Of a DNA stretch of 64,000 bases, positions 7,250-16,931 are shown one piece after another. The notes below the pieces were generated by a model. That model saw only the letters and a program-made list of their open reading frames with translations, was not told the DNA's origin and did not search any database. This DNA is from Calditrichia bacterium (GTDB taxonomy: Bacteria > Calditrichota > Calditrichia > Calditrichales > J004). How positions within the stretch are numbered: position 1 is the first letter of the stretch; each line of letters begins with the position of its first letter. The position numbers and the translations under genes were made by a program. The DNA lies in the NCBI GenBank assembly GCA_020635035.1, contig JACKAO010000001.1, forward strand, positions 310,001-374,000. The letters are read 5' to 3'.

Positions 7250-9463
7250 ATGTCATTCGATTTTTCCGGATTAAATCCTGAACAAAAAAAGGCCGTTTTA
7301 CAGACAGATGGACCGGTTTTAATACTTGCCGGTGCAGGAAGTGGAAAAACGCGCACACTTACATCCCGGATAGCCTACCTGGTAAAAGAAAAAAAAATTC
7401 AACCATCAAAAATCCTTGCCTTAACATTTACAAATAAAGCTGCCCGCGAAATGAAAGAACGCGTGGAAAAAATGATTGGTGAAAATATTCTGGGATTATG
7501 GATTGGTACTTTTCATAGTGTGTCCGCGCGCATAATGCGCTCTGAAGCAGAACACATGGGTTACAGTAAAAATTTCAGTATCTATGATGTTGATGACCAG
7601 GTACGGGCCATAAAAAAGGTTATCAGCACTCTAACCGTTCCTCAGCAGTTGTATACTCCGAAGATGATTCAGAACCGGCTTTCCAAAGTTAAAAATCAGT
7701 TTCTATTTCCGGAAGATCTATACGATATGAAAAGAGAAGGATTGGATGAGTATCTTCCTTCTATTTATCTCTCATACCAGCGATTTCTTAAAGAAAATAA
7801 TGCGTTGGATTTTGATGATCTTCTTCTTAAGCCAATAGAATTATTTCAAAAAAATCCGGATATACTTAAAAAGTATAGTGATAAATTTCAATATGTACTG
7901 GTTGATGAATATCAGGATACAAATAAAGCTCAGTATCTTTTTATTCGTGAAATTGTAAAAAAACACCAGAATTTATGCGTTGTTGGAGATGAAGATCAGG
8001 CGATTTACGGCTGGCGTGGTGCTGACATAAATAATATCCTTAATTTTAAAAATGATTTTAAAAATGCTGCAATTTTCAAGCTTGAAGAAAATTACAGATC
8101 CAATAAATATATACTTGAAGCAGCAAACTCAGTCGTTAAACACAATACGGAACGGATCGGTAAAAATTTATGGACACGTAATACATCCGGATCCAGAATT
8201 GATGTTCAGGTAACGAAAACGGATCTTGCTGAAGCAGAGAGAATCCGTGAAAAAATACATGATGAAGTATTTACTAACAAACGCAGTTTTCAGGATATAG
8301 CTGTTTTATACCGCACAAACGCACAAAGCCGTATCATTGAAGATCAAATGCGCAAACATGCCATTTCTTATAACATTGTGGGCGGGGTTAAATTTTATGA
8401 ACGCAAGGAAATAAAGGATATCCTGGCATATTTAAAACTTATCGTAAATCAATCTGACAGCATTTCTTTAAAACGTATCGTCAATTTCCCGTTACGTGGT
8501 GTAGGTGATACAACCGTCGGAAAAATTGAAAAATATGCTGAAATGGAGCAGATAAACCTGTTTGAAGCAATGGGACGGGTTAACGAAATTGCATCAATAT
8601 CTCCGGCTATGAGCGGCCGGGTAGTTGATTTTTATAATCTGATCAAAAATTTTATCAGTTTGAGCAGCGACCTTTCTGCAGTAGAACTGACATCCACATT
8701 AGCTTCAGAGACAGGAATATTACATCACTATCAAACAGAATATGACCAGTATGAAAGTGAGAGCAGGGTTGCTAATATCCGGGAATTATTCCGCAGTATA
8801 GAAGAATTTACCGAAGATCGTCAAAGGAACAAACGGGATGACTCGCTTTCAGCTTTTCTTGAAGAAGTGAGTCTTATGACCGATGTTGATACTTGGAACT
8901 CCGATTCGAATGCAATTACACTGATGACGCTTCACGCTGCAAAAGGATTGGAATTTCCGGTGGTGTTTATTTCCGGCCTGGAAATGGGATTGTTACCGTT
9001 GCAGCGTAATTCAGCCAACCTGAATGAACTGGAAGAAGAAAGACGCCTGCTGTATGTGGGCATGACCCGTGCTGAAGAAAAATTATACCTTAGTTATGCA
9101 CAATCCAGACGCAAATATAATCAGAATCAGCAAACAATGCCTTCATTGTTTATTGATGAAATACCGCAGGAATTGATGAATATTTCATCCAGTAGTTATG
9201 TTATGCCGGCATCAAAAACAACACGTAAACGACGGCACCGAAGCAAAGTCAATTCTTACATCGATAGCAATAATGAAGACCAGAGCGTTGACGACATCTT
9301 TAAAATCGGACAAAATGTTTATCATGCAACGTTCGGCAGGGGACAAATACGTAATCTTGAAGGCCATGGTGATAAAATGAAAATCACTGTGGAATTTACA
9401 GACGAAGGTATTACAAAAAAATTAATGAAAGAATATGCAAACCTTACACCTTTAGAAGAGTAG
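7250..9463 (+). CDS. pcrA: ATP-dependent DNA helicase UvrD/PcrA
   Basis: A superfamily-1A 3'-5' helicase of 737 residues for repair and clearing of replication-transcription conflicts. Motif I is GAGSGKT (28-34), motif II DEYQDT (about 219), motif III GDEDQAIYGWRGA (about 246), motif V MTLHAAKGLEF (about 560) and motif VI LLYVGMTRAEEKL. After a basic, low-complexity linker the C-terminus has a PcrA-type Tudor-like domain (VYHATFGRGQI onward), which in Bacillus PcrA binds RNA polymerase. It starts 3 bases after mltG. PcrA and UvrD are not separable by eye; the Tudor tail favours PcrA. Confidence 0.94.
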   Translation: MSFDFSGLNPEQKKAVLQTDGPVLILAGAGSGKTRTLTSRIAYLVKEKKIQPSKILALTFTNKAAREMKERVEKMIGENILGLWIGTFHSVSARIMRSEAEHMGYSKNFSIYDVDDQVRAIKKVISTLTVPQQLYTPKMIQNRLSKVKNQFLFPEDLYDMKREGLDEYLPSIYLSYQRFLKENNALDFDDLLLKPIELFQKNPDILKKYSDKFQYVLVDEYQDTNKAQYLFIREIVKKHQNLCVVGDEDQAIYGWRGADINNILNFKNDFKNAAIFKLEENYRSNKYILEAANSVVKHNTERIGKNLWTRNTSGSRIDVQVTKTDLAEAERIREKIHDEVFTNKRSFQDIAVLYRTNAQSRIIEDQMRKHAISYNIVGGVKFYERKEIKDILAYLKLIVNQSDSISLKRIVNFPLRGVGDTTVGKIEKYAEMEQINLFEAMGRVNEIASISPAMSGRVVDFYNLIKNFISLSSDLSAVELTSTLASETGILHHYQTEYDQYESESRVANIRELFRSIEEFTEDRQRNKRDDSLSAFLEEVSLMTDVDTWNSDSNAITLMTLHAAKGLEFPVVFISGLEMGLLPLQRNSANLNELEEERRLLYVGMTRAEEKLYLSYAQSRRKYNQNQQTMPSLFIDEIPQELMNISSSSYVMPASKTTRKRRHRSKVNSYIDSNNEDQSVDDIFKIGQNVYHATFGRGQIRNLEGHGDKMKITVEFTDEGITKKLMKEYANLTPLEE

Positions 9464-9492
9464 AAGGATATTTTAATAACTGGTGAAAATAT

Positions 9493-12400
9493 ATGAACAA
9501 CTACCATAAATTATTCAGCATTCTGCTCTTATTTATTTTGTCCATCCCGGTATTCGCGCAGTTTCAGGATGACAGCAATGAGTTTTCTTACGCTCTTAAA
9601 CTGTACAATCAAAAATTCTATGACCTGGCAGCTCAACAGTTTATTAAGTATTATAACACCTATCCCAACAGCCAGAATGTGGATGAAGCAAAGTTTTATG
9701 CAGGAATGTCTTTATTCACAATAGAACAATACAAAAATGCCCGCATCGAATTTCAGTCGCTGGCGTTGGAATTTCCCAAGAGCACACGCGCTGCGGAAAG
9801 CTGGTTTAAAACCGGAGAATGTTATGAGAAACTGGAAAGTTTTGCTGAAGCGGCTAAATCTTTTGAAACCCTGAAAACACTATATCCGAATGATGTCTTT
9901 GCAGCAAATGCACTATACAGGGCGGGAATTAACTATGCGCGAAGCGGAGATATGCAAAAAGCTAAAAGCGTGCTTAATGCAATCCTTGATGCTTATCCTG
10001 AGAGTTCTGTCTATTTTAAAGCAATGATCGAACTGGCCCGGGTTTACAATAGTTTAGAGAATACTGAACAATCCAAGTTATATCTGGAGAAAGTTATTCA
10101 GAACAGCAAGGATGAATCGGAGCTGGCACAGGCAATATATACCAATGCGCTTATTAACTTTAACCAGGGGTATTCTAATGCCGCTGAAAAGTTGTTTCTT
10201 AAAGTAACTGAAAAATACCCCCGGACAGAATATAATGCATTAGCTTCATTCTATCTTGGAAAAATCAGTCTGATTAACGGCAGTTATTCCAGATCGCTGG
10301 AATTTTTGAATAAGGCAGAATCTGCAGATCTCCCGGAAAAACTAAGCACAGATCTTATTATACTTAAAGGGGATGCGAATTTTTTAAACAAGAAGTTTGC
10401 GCTTGCTGAGAAAGAATATTTAAAAATTAAAACGGCCGAAAATGATTCACTGAGACTTATTTTAACTTTAAAAAAGGCAATTTGTCAGAAACAACAAGGC
10501 TTGCAAAAACAGGCAAATGCTTTATTGGATGGCATATTTAAGCCTGAGAATAGAACCAGCAGCTTAGAATTTAAAATACTCACTATTTACTTGGACTGGC
10601 TGCAGAAATCAGGGGACTATAAATCGTCACTATCTCTTATACAGCAACGGCTTAAAAAGACAACTTCTGAGAGTGAAAGGTATACCCTGGCGTTTTATCT
10701 CAATATGATTTATCAGCAAATGTCCAGTTGGCGTGATATTGTCCGCGAGATAAAGCCATTCATTAATACTGCAGGCACAACCGAATATGCTGATGATTTT
10801 ATATATGGTGTTGCCAGAGCATATAAGAACCTGGGTGAATATCAGGAAAGTGCTTATTATTTTGAACTGATAATGACTCAATACAGTGCGAGCAAATATT
10901 ACAATCAGGCTGAAGCCGCTTATCAGGAATTGAAGGATTATTACCTGGTCGATCAGACCGTTGCTTTACGCCGCCTGGCAGCGATTATCGGGAGTCTGTC
11001 TCATGATAAATCGAAAACGGAGATACCCCTTCTTTTAGGAAAAGTCTATTTCTCTGATCTTAAAGATTATGATGCCGCAAGAGTTCAGTTTGAAGAAGCG
11101 ATAACAGTCGATCAGGCGCATAAAGGCGACGGCTACTTATATCTTGGCAAAACGCTTGTTAAACTCGCCAATAAGAAAAATAAAGGCCAAGCTGAAATGA
11201 TGCAGCTTTTCCGTAAAGCATCAGAAAATTTTCAGGCAGCTGTTGAAAATATAAAAACCTGTTCTACACCGGATGAAGCATCCTGGCTGATGGTTCAAAC
11301 CGGTATTTCTGTCGACACCTTATCTGTGCAAAAACAAAAAAAATATATTGAAACTCTTTTAGAAAAATATAAAAACAGTACTTTCAGGGAAGATTGGTTG
11401 TCTGCATTGGCACATGATCTGGCTTTTGAACCGGGTTTGGAAGACGTTTCAAAAAATTACTTCCAGGAACTGATTAAAAACCACAAGTCTTCAAAAGACT
11501 ATCCGTCTTACCTTTATGGATATGCAAAATTAATACGAGAGCAGGAACCGGAAAATGCAATAGACCTGTTTAAAAGTATTGCCCTGGATTATCCTAATGC
11601 ACCGGAAGCGGTGCATGCACTTCATGAAGTAGCACAATACTATGAAGACAAACAGATGTATAAAGAAGCTGCGCAGCTAAACACGATGCTGCTCGATAGG
11701 TACTATTACGCAGATCCGGCGAAAAACGTTGACAGTAAGCTGGGTGAATTATATTTAAAAGCAGGTCAGTACAACGATGCTCTTCGTGTTCTTCAGGATA
11801 AAGTGAATGATCCGTTTTTGAATGATATTGTTCTTTCAATTCAGTTCGACTCAGAAAGCCTTAAAAATAACCTTGTATATATGGGGATGGCTTATAAAAG
11901 ACTGAATGAAACAAATAAAGCCCGTGAGTATTTTATTCATTTTCTTACCCTTGCTGCTGATAATCCTTTGAAAAGTACTGTATCTTTTGAGCTTGCCGAG
12001 CTTTATTTCCAGGAAAACAAAATGATTCTGGCACTTGAATATTTTAAGAATGTTTCAAAGGAAGATAACGAACACTACAGTCGTGCTTTGCTGTATAAAG
12101 GAGATATACTTTTTAAAAACCAGGAATATGCAGAAGCAGGCAATGCATATGAAGAACTTTCAGCCATTAGCAAAGATTCGGAGCAGCTAAAAGATATTCG
12201 GGGCAAATTTATAATCTGCAGGATAAAAACCGGGGCAATTTCTCAATCTGAGACATATATAAAAGAGTATAAAAAACAGTTTCCGGATGCAGATGAATAC
12301 TTCGCAAAGTTTACTCTCGAGCTTGGTGAATACCAGAGAATGAATAAGAATTTTGACAAAGCAATTCGTTACTATAAATCGGTAAAAAGCAGTTATAGCA

Positions 12401-13125
12401 AAACGAGCAGTGTCGATGATGCTGAATATTACATTGCCCTTGTATATGTTACTCTTAATAAGAATGAAGATGCTTTTGATATACTGACAGGGTTTTATAA
12501 TAAATATCCGGATTCGGATAAACTGCCGTCTGTGTTAAATACGCTCGGTTCACTTTATTTCCGAAGTGAAAAATATGACAATGCAATATCGACATTTAAA
12601 AACGCGTTAAAAAAATCCAATGATCGTTTTCTGAGTCAGCAAATTATGGGAAATCTGATTAAAACCTATTCATTAACAGGATTCTGGGATGCCGCTCAAG
12701 GTTTGGCAAGGCAGTATGTTGAAGATTATCCTGATGCTGAAGACCGCCTTGATAAAAAACTGGTAATTGCACAGGCGTTTATTAATTTGAATCAATTTCA
12801 AAATGCAGTAGAATATCTTAAACGTATGAAATTAGAAGCCGATAGTGAAAAAGAACCGGAAATACAGTTTTATATAGGTGAAGCTTATCTTAAAGCCGGC
12901 CAATATGAAGACGCTATCGCAGAATTTGTAAAAATTCCATTGTTATCTAAAAAAACCAAACTGCAATGGGAAGCAAGCGCTTTGTATTATTCAGGTCAGG
13001 CTTATGAAAAATTAGGCCGCATTTCAGATGCAATTCGCATGTACAAAGAAATCATTGAACGCCCGGGTATCGATTTGATACTAAAGCGAGATGCCGAAAA
13101 GAGAATTAGTCAAATTCAAGGTTAG
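9493..13125 (+). CDS. Very large secreted TPR-repeat protein
   Basis: A 1210-residue exported protein: a signal peptide (about residues 1-22, ending VFAQF) is followed by tandem tetratricopeptide-like repeats over essentially the whole length, with recurring patterns such as AAQQFIKYYNTYPNS and YEKLESFAEAAKSFETL. There is no lipobox and no C-terminal sorting or barrel domain. Periplasmic TPR proteins of this shape usually scaffold envelope complexes (BamD/YbgF-like repeats), but none of the specific partners can be read from the sequence. It lies 29 bases after pcrA and 51 bases before another TPR protein with which it probably works. Function unknown. Confidence 0.85.
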   Translation: MNNYHKLFSILLLFILSIPVFAQFQDDSNEFSYALKLYNQKFYDLAAQQFIKYYNTYPNSQNVDEAKFYAGMSLFTIEQYKNARIEFQSLALEFPKSTRAAESWFKTGECYEKLESFAEAAKSFETLKTLYPNDVFAANALYRAGINYARSGDMQKAKSVLNAILDAYPESSVYFKAMIELARVYNSLENTEQSKLYLEKVIQNSKDESELAQAIYTNALINFNQGYSNAAEKLFLKVTEKYPRTEYNALASFYLGKISLINGSYSRSLEFLNKAESADLPEKLSTDLIILKGDANFLNKKFALAEKEYLKIKTAENDSLRLILTLKKAICQKQQGLQKQANALLDGIFKPENRTSSLEFKILTIYLDWLQKSGDYKSSLSLIQQRLKKTTSESERYTLAFYLNMIYQQMSSWRDIVREIKPFINTAGTTEYADDFIYGVARAYKNLGEYQESAYYFELIMTQYSASKYYNQAEAAYQELKDYYLVDQTVALRRLAAIIGSLSHDKSKTEIPLLLGKVYFSDLKDYDAARVQFEEAITVDQAHKGDGYLYLGKTLVKLANKKNKGQAEMMQLFRKASENFQAAVENIKTCSTPDEASWLMVQTGISVDTLSVQKQKKYIETLLEKYKNSTFREDWLSALAHDLAFEPGLEDVSKNYFQELIKNHKSSKDYPSYLYGYAKLIREQEPENAIDLFKSIALDYPNAPEAVHALHEVAQYYEDKQMYKEAAQLNTMLLDRYYYADPAKNVDSKLGELYLKAGQYNDALRVLQDKVNDPFLNDIVLSIQFDSESLKNNLVYMGMAYKRLNETNKAREYFIHFLTLAADNPLKSTVSFELAELYFQENKMILALEYFKNVSKEDNEHYSRALLYKGDILFKNQEYAEAGNAYEELSAISKDSEQLKDIRGKFIICRIKTGAISQSETYIKEYKKQFPDADEYFAKFTLELGEYQRMNKNFDKAIRYYKSVKSSYSKTSSVDDAEYYIALVYVTLNKNEDAFDILTGFYNKYPDSDKLPSVLNTLGSLYFRSEKYDNAISTFKNALKKSNDRFLSQQIMGNLIKTYSLTGFWDAAQGLARQYVEDYPDAEDRLDKKLVIAQAFINLNQFQNAVEYLKRMKLEADSEKEPEIQFYIGEAYLKAGQYEDAIAEFVKIPLLSKKTKLQWEASALYYSGQAYEKLGRISDAIRMYKEIIERPGIDLILKRDAEKRISQIQG

Positions 13126-13176
13126 TTTTAAAATATCAGAAGAATTACAGCAGATATTTATCTGACAGGAGACAAA

Positions 13177-14511
13177 ATGTTTAAATCATTCATTGCAGCT
13201 ATCTTAGCTTTTTTTCTGTTTTTAATGCTTTCTTGTTCTGGATCAAAGAGTACCGTCGGAGAAACCCCGGCGTTTGCTGATCAGTCGATTCAGCAACAGG
13301 TTGAAGATTTACAGGATAAAATCGATGATAATCCTGCCAATCCCGAGTATCGCCGCCAGTTAGCCCAGTTGTATCATGATAATGGCCGCAGTATTGATGC
13401 AATGAAAGTACTTGAATCAGGTCTGGCTCTGGACCCGAACGATTCTGAAACTAAATATTTATATGGGCAGATTGCCGACGAAGCAGGCGACAAAAAACGT
13501 GCATACACAGCATACAAAGAAGTATTGCAGGGCTCTGACGGCAATGATTATCTTGATCGGATCGCGCCAAAGTTTGTGGATGCATTTGCTGTGACCAAAA
13601 TAATTGGCACATCTGCGAATGAAGCATATGGCTGTTTTTCGGAGGATGGTGATAAAATTGTTTACCAATGTGATCAGGATGGTAATTGGGATTTATTTGA
13701 GTATACAATTTCCAGCTCTACAACAAATCAGCTTACAAAAACCCCCGCACATGAAGAAGCACCGGTTTATAATCCGAAAACGATGAATATAGCTTATACT
13801 TCAACCAGGGAAGATCACAGAAAAATAAATGAAAGTCTTAAAGTCCGGGATATTTTTATTTTCAATCGGGAAACTGATCGTCATATGAACGTTACATTAA
13901 ATAGTTCAGATGACTGGAAACCAAAATACTCAAAGGATGGAAAATTTATTTCATTTGTCTCTGAGCGCGATGATCTTCGTGAAGTAGACTTTTTTGATTT
14001 GAAGGGCGAAGTTTATATCATGGAAAATGATGGTCGTTTTCAGCTGCGTGTTACAAAAAACCAGGTTAATGATGGTGGCGCCTGTATTGCTCCCGGAAGC
14101 ACGTCTGAAAAAGGCACAATTTATTACGATTCTGATATGGATGGAAAGTTTGAAATCTATAAAATCAGCTTTAAAGGAGATAAAATCAGCCGTTTAACAT
14201 TCAATCCTGAATCCAATGATGTCTCTCCCGATATTTCATCCAATGGTGATAAAATCACATTTATTTCAGATCGTGATGGCAACTTTGAAATTTATATGAT
14301 GAATAGTGATGGTTCTGCACAAATGCGTCTAACATCAAATCCCGCGGACGATGCCTGCCCGGTATTCTCCCCGGATGGCAGCAAAGTGCTTTTCCACTCA
14401 AACCGCTCAGGGAATTATGATCTTTATCTGCTGGACCTGACTAAACAATCTTCAACTCCGGCATTGTTCGAAGTTGTTAATAACATCGATCAGGCGTTGA
14501 AAACTTTATAA
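13177..14511 (+). CDS. Lipoprotein with TPR region and TolB-like WD40/PD40 beta-propeller
   Basis: A 444-residue lipoprotein: signal segment then lipobox LMLSC with Cys20. Residues about 40-110 form two or three TPR units. Residues about 150-435 contain repeated PD40/TolB-type blades (for example GKFISFVSERDDL, GDKITFISDRDGNFEIY and GSKVLFHSNRSGNYDLY). The TPR-propeller-Cys layout resembles envelope proteins related to TolB or the PorE/Pal-associated class, but it lacks an OmpA-like C-terminus. A GGAGAC ribosome-binding site precedes the ATG, and a strong terminator follows the gene. It is probably a partner of the preceding giant TPR protein; the specific role is unknown. Confidence 0.85.
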   Translation: MFKSFIAAILAFFLFLMLSCSGSKSTVGETPAFADQSIQQQVEDLQDKIDDNPANPEYRRQLAQLYHDNGRSIDAMKVLESGLALDPNDSETKYLYGQIADEAGDKKRAYTAYKEVLQGSDGNDYLDRIAPKFVDAFAVTKIIGTSANEAYGCFSEDGDKIVYQCDQDGNWDLFEYTISSSTTNQLTKTPAHEEAPVYNPKTMNIAYTSTREDHRKINESLKVRDIFIFNRETDRHMNVTLNSSDDWKPKYSKDGKFISFVSERDDLREVDFFDLKGEVYIMENDGRFQLRVTKNQVNDGGACIAPGSTSEKGTIYYDSDMDGKFEIYKISFKGDKISRLTFNPESNDVSPDISSNGDKITFISDRDGNFEIYMMNSDGSAQMRLTSNPADDACPVFSPDGSKVLFHSNRSGNYDLYLLDLTKQSSTPALFEVVNNIDQALKTL

Positions 14512-14534
14512 ATTTGGATGACAAGCATCAAAAG

Positions 14535-14564
14535 GCCATGATAAATCATCATGGCTTTTTTTTT
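14535..14564 (+). terminator. Rho-independent terminator after the TPR/TolB lipoprotein gene
   Basis: An 8-bp perfect stem GCCATGAT/ATCATGGC with a 5-base loop is followed directly by nine T residues. It closes the transcript that begins at or before trpD. Confidence 0.93.
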
Positions 14565-14614
14565 GCCCGAAATTATGTTGTTCAAAACAAAATTTATACA
14601 CTTGTATACTAATT

Positions 14615-14620
14615 TATAAT
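14615..14620 (+). promoter_or_regulatory. Candidate -10 element for the mrfA-mrfB pair
   Basis: A perfect TATAAT sits between the preceding terminator and the helicase gene, 35 bases before its ATG. I see no convincing -35 hexamer at 16-18 bases upstream, so only the -10 box is claimed. Confidence 0.35.
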
Positions 14621-14654
14621 ATTTTAATTTTGGTTTTATTTAACTGTTAATGAA

Positions 14655-16922
14655 ATGAATCTTGCCCAATTAATTGATTACCTTTCCCGTGATAGTGAAT
14701 TTCAGGCAAACCTGAAAAAATGGTCCGTTATCGATGCCCGTGAAGGCAGATACGCTCCTTTTCCTGAAAAGCTGGATAATCGTATAGCCGATGTTCTTAT
14801 CGCGAAAGGCATAAAACAGCTTTATACTCATCAGGCGGAGTCATTTGCTGCTGTGGAACAAGGGAAAAACATAGTTGTTGTAACCCCGACTGCATCAGGA
14901 AAGACAATGACCTATAATTTGCCGGTTCTTAACCATCTTATCAGCAATCCTGAAGCACGTGCTTTGTATTTATTCCCGACGAAAGCGCTTTCACAGGATC
15001 AAACAAATGAAGTTCAGGATTTAAACGACAGGCTAAAGCTGGGTGCCAAAACATTCACGTTTGATGGCGATACACCGGCGGATATCCGCAGAACCATAAG
15101 AGCTGCCGGCAATATTGTGATAACAAATCCGGATATGCTGCATCAGGGTATTTTGCCGCATCATACTCTCTGGATAAAGTTGTTTGAAAATCTGAAATTT
15201 ATTGTATTAGATGAATTACATACCTATCGAGGTGTATTTGGCAGTCATATCTCAAACCTGCTTGTCAGATTAAAGCGTTTGTGCGAGTTTTATGGCAGCA
15301 AACCACAATTTATTTGTTCAAGTGCTACTATAGAAAACCCTAAAGAGCTGGCCGAAAAGATCCTTAATGAAGATGTTGATTTGATTGATAACAATGGATC
15401 ACCATCAGGAGAAAAACACTTCCTGTTCTATAATCCACCGGTAGTGAATCAAGAATTGGGTTTGCGCAGATCCGTCGTAAGTGAAGTGAAAAATATAGTA
15501 CGCAAACTTTTACCAACCGGCGCTCAGATAATTATATTTGCACGCAGCCGTATGCGTGTTGAACTGCTGGTTACCTATCTTCATGATCTTGCCAGGGAAT
15601 TAAAAATAGAAAAACGATTGATTCGCGGCTACAGGGGCGGTTATTTGCCAAACCAGCGCCGTGAAATAGAAAAAGGATTAAAAAATGGCACCATCAGGGT
15701 AGTGGTTAGTACAAATGCACTTGAACTTGGTATAGATATCGGGCAATTGGATGTTGCTATTATGGCCGGGTATCCGGGTTCAGTTTCCAGCACATGGCAG
15801 CAAGCGGGACGGGCAGGGCGCCGGCAGACAGTTTCTTTAACAATTATGGTGGCATCCAGTGCTCCATTGGATCAGTATATAATTGAACATCCCGAATATT
15901 TCTTTGGAAAATCGCCGGAAAGCGCCTTTATTGACCGTGAAAATTTAGCAATCCTGATGAGCCATTTAAAATGCGCTTCTTTTGAACTTCCTTTCCGGGA
16001 TGACGAAAACTTTGCTCCGCATATAACAAATCAGTTGTTGGATTTTCTTGTAGATGAACGTGTTTTACGCAAAGCAGAAAATAAATATTTCTGGATGAGT
16101 GAAATTTATCCGGCTGATGAAGTAAGCTTGCGTAATACAACACAGGAAAATGTGGTTATAATTGATACAAGCAATCAGAATAAAGTAATAGGTGAAATCG
16201 ATCTTTTTGCAGCGCAGGAAATGGTTCATAACGATGCTATTTACATTCATGACAGCATTCAGTATCATGTTGAAAAACTTGATTGGGAAGAGCTTAAAGC
16301 ATATGTACACCGTGTTGACTCTGACCACTATACTGATGCAATAACAAAGGTTGATGTTAAAGTTCTGGATGTCCTTGAAGAAGAAAGTAATCACGCTTAT
16401 ACCAAATATTTTGCCGATGTTGCCGTTGCCCGTACAACAACGGGTTACAAAAAAATAAAATTCAGAACACATGAAAACATTGGCTTCGGAAGGGTTTATC
16501 TGCCAGAGATTGAGATGCAGACAAATGCTTTGATGCTGCAGTTTCCCGATAGTTTTTTTGTTGATGGTTACTTTAAAGAATCTGTTATCAGTGAAGGTTT
16601 AAAAGGGATTGCATATACTATGCGAAACCTTGTCCCTTTGTATGTGATGTGTGATTCAGCTGATATAGCCGTCTTTTCAATGGTGCGTGATCCTTTCAGT
16701 AAATTACCAACCATCTATGTGTATGACCGCTACCAGGGTGGAATCGGTCTGAGTAAAAAGCTTTATAAACGTGAAAAAGTTTTATTAAAAGCGGTTCGTG
16801 ATCATATTAAAGACTGTCCCTGCAGCAACGGCTGCCCATCCTGCACAGGACCTACTCTGGAAGGAACTCTTCTGTCAAAACAAAGTTCGTTGCGTATTCT
16901 TGAAATGATAGATCTTAATTAG
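14655..16922 (+). CDS. mrfA: DEAD/DEAH helicase with C-terminal Zn site (MrfA/YprA-like)
   Basis: A 755-residue superfamily-2 helicase. Motif I is TPTASGKT (77-84), motif II is DELH (about 185-189), motif III is SSAT (about 222) and the C-terminal RecA lobe has TNALELGIDIG and QQAGRAGRR. The C-terminus carries the DUF1998-type four-cysteine cluster at Cys721, 723, 727 and 730. This is the YprA/MrfA and fungal Hrq1 architecture; Bacillus MrfA acts with the nuclease MrfB in repair of mitomycin C damage independent of UvrABC. Here the MrfB-like gene follows after 9 bases. It is the first gene after a terminator, so it probably has its own promoter. Assignment to MrfA is by architecture and linkage. 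Confidence 0.88.
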   Translation: MNLAQLIDYLSRDSEFQANLKKWSVIDAREGRYAPFPEKLDNRIADVLIAKGIKQLYTHQAESFAAVEQGKNIVVVTPTASGKTMTYNLPVLNHLISNPEARALYLFPTKALSQDQTNEVQDLNDRLKLGAKTFTFDGDTPADIRRTIRAAGNIVITNPDMLHQGILPHHTLWIKLFENLKFIVLDELHTYRGVFGSHISNLLVRLKRLCEFYGSKPQFICSSATIENPKELAEKILNEDVDLIDNNGSPSGEKHFLFYNPPVVNQELGLRRSVVSEVKNIVRKLLPTGAQIIIFARSRMRVELLVTYLHDLARELKIEKRLIRGYRGGYLPNQRREIEKGLKNGTIRVVVSTNALELGIDIGQLDVAIMAGYPGSVSSTWQQAGRAGRRQTVSLTIMVASSAPLDQYIIEHPEYFFGKSPESAFIDRENLAILMSHLKCASFELPFRDDENFAPHITNQLLDFLVDERVLRKAENKYFWMSEIYPADEVSLRNTTQENVVIIDTSNQNKVIGEIDLFAAQEMVHNDAIYIHDSIQYHVEKLDWEELKAYVHRVDSDHYTDAITKVDVKVLDVLEEESNHAYTKYFADVAVARTTTGYKKIKFRTHENIGFGRVYLPEIEMQTNALMLQFPDSFFVDGYFKESVISEGLKGIAYTMRNLVPLYVMCDSADIAVFSMVRDPFSKLPTIYVYDRYQGGIGLSKKLYKREKVLLKAVRDHIKDCPCSNGCPSCTGPTLEGTLLSKQSSLRILEMIDLN

Positions 16923-16931
16923 CATATTTCT

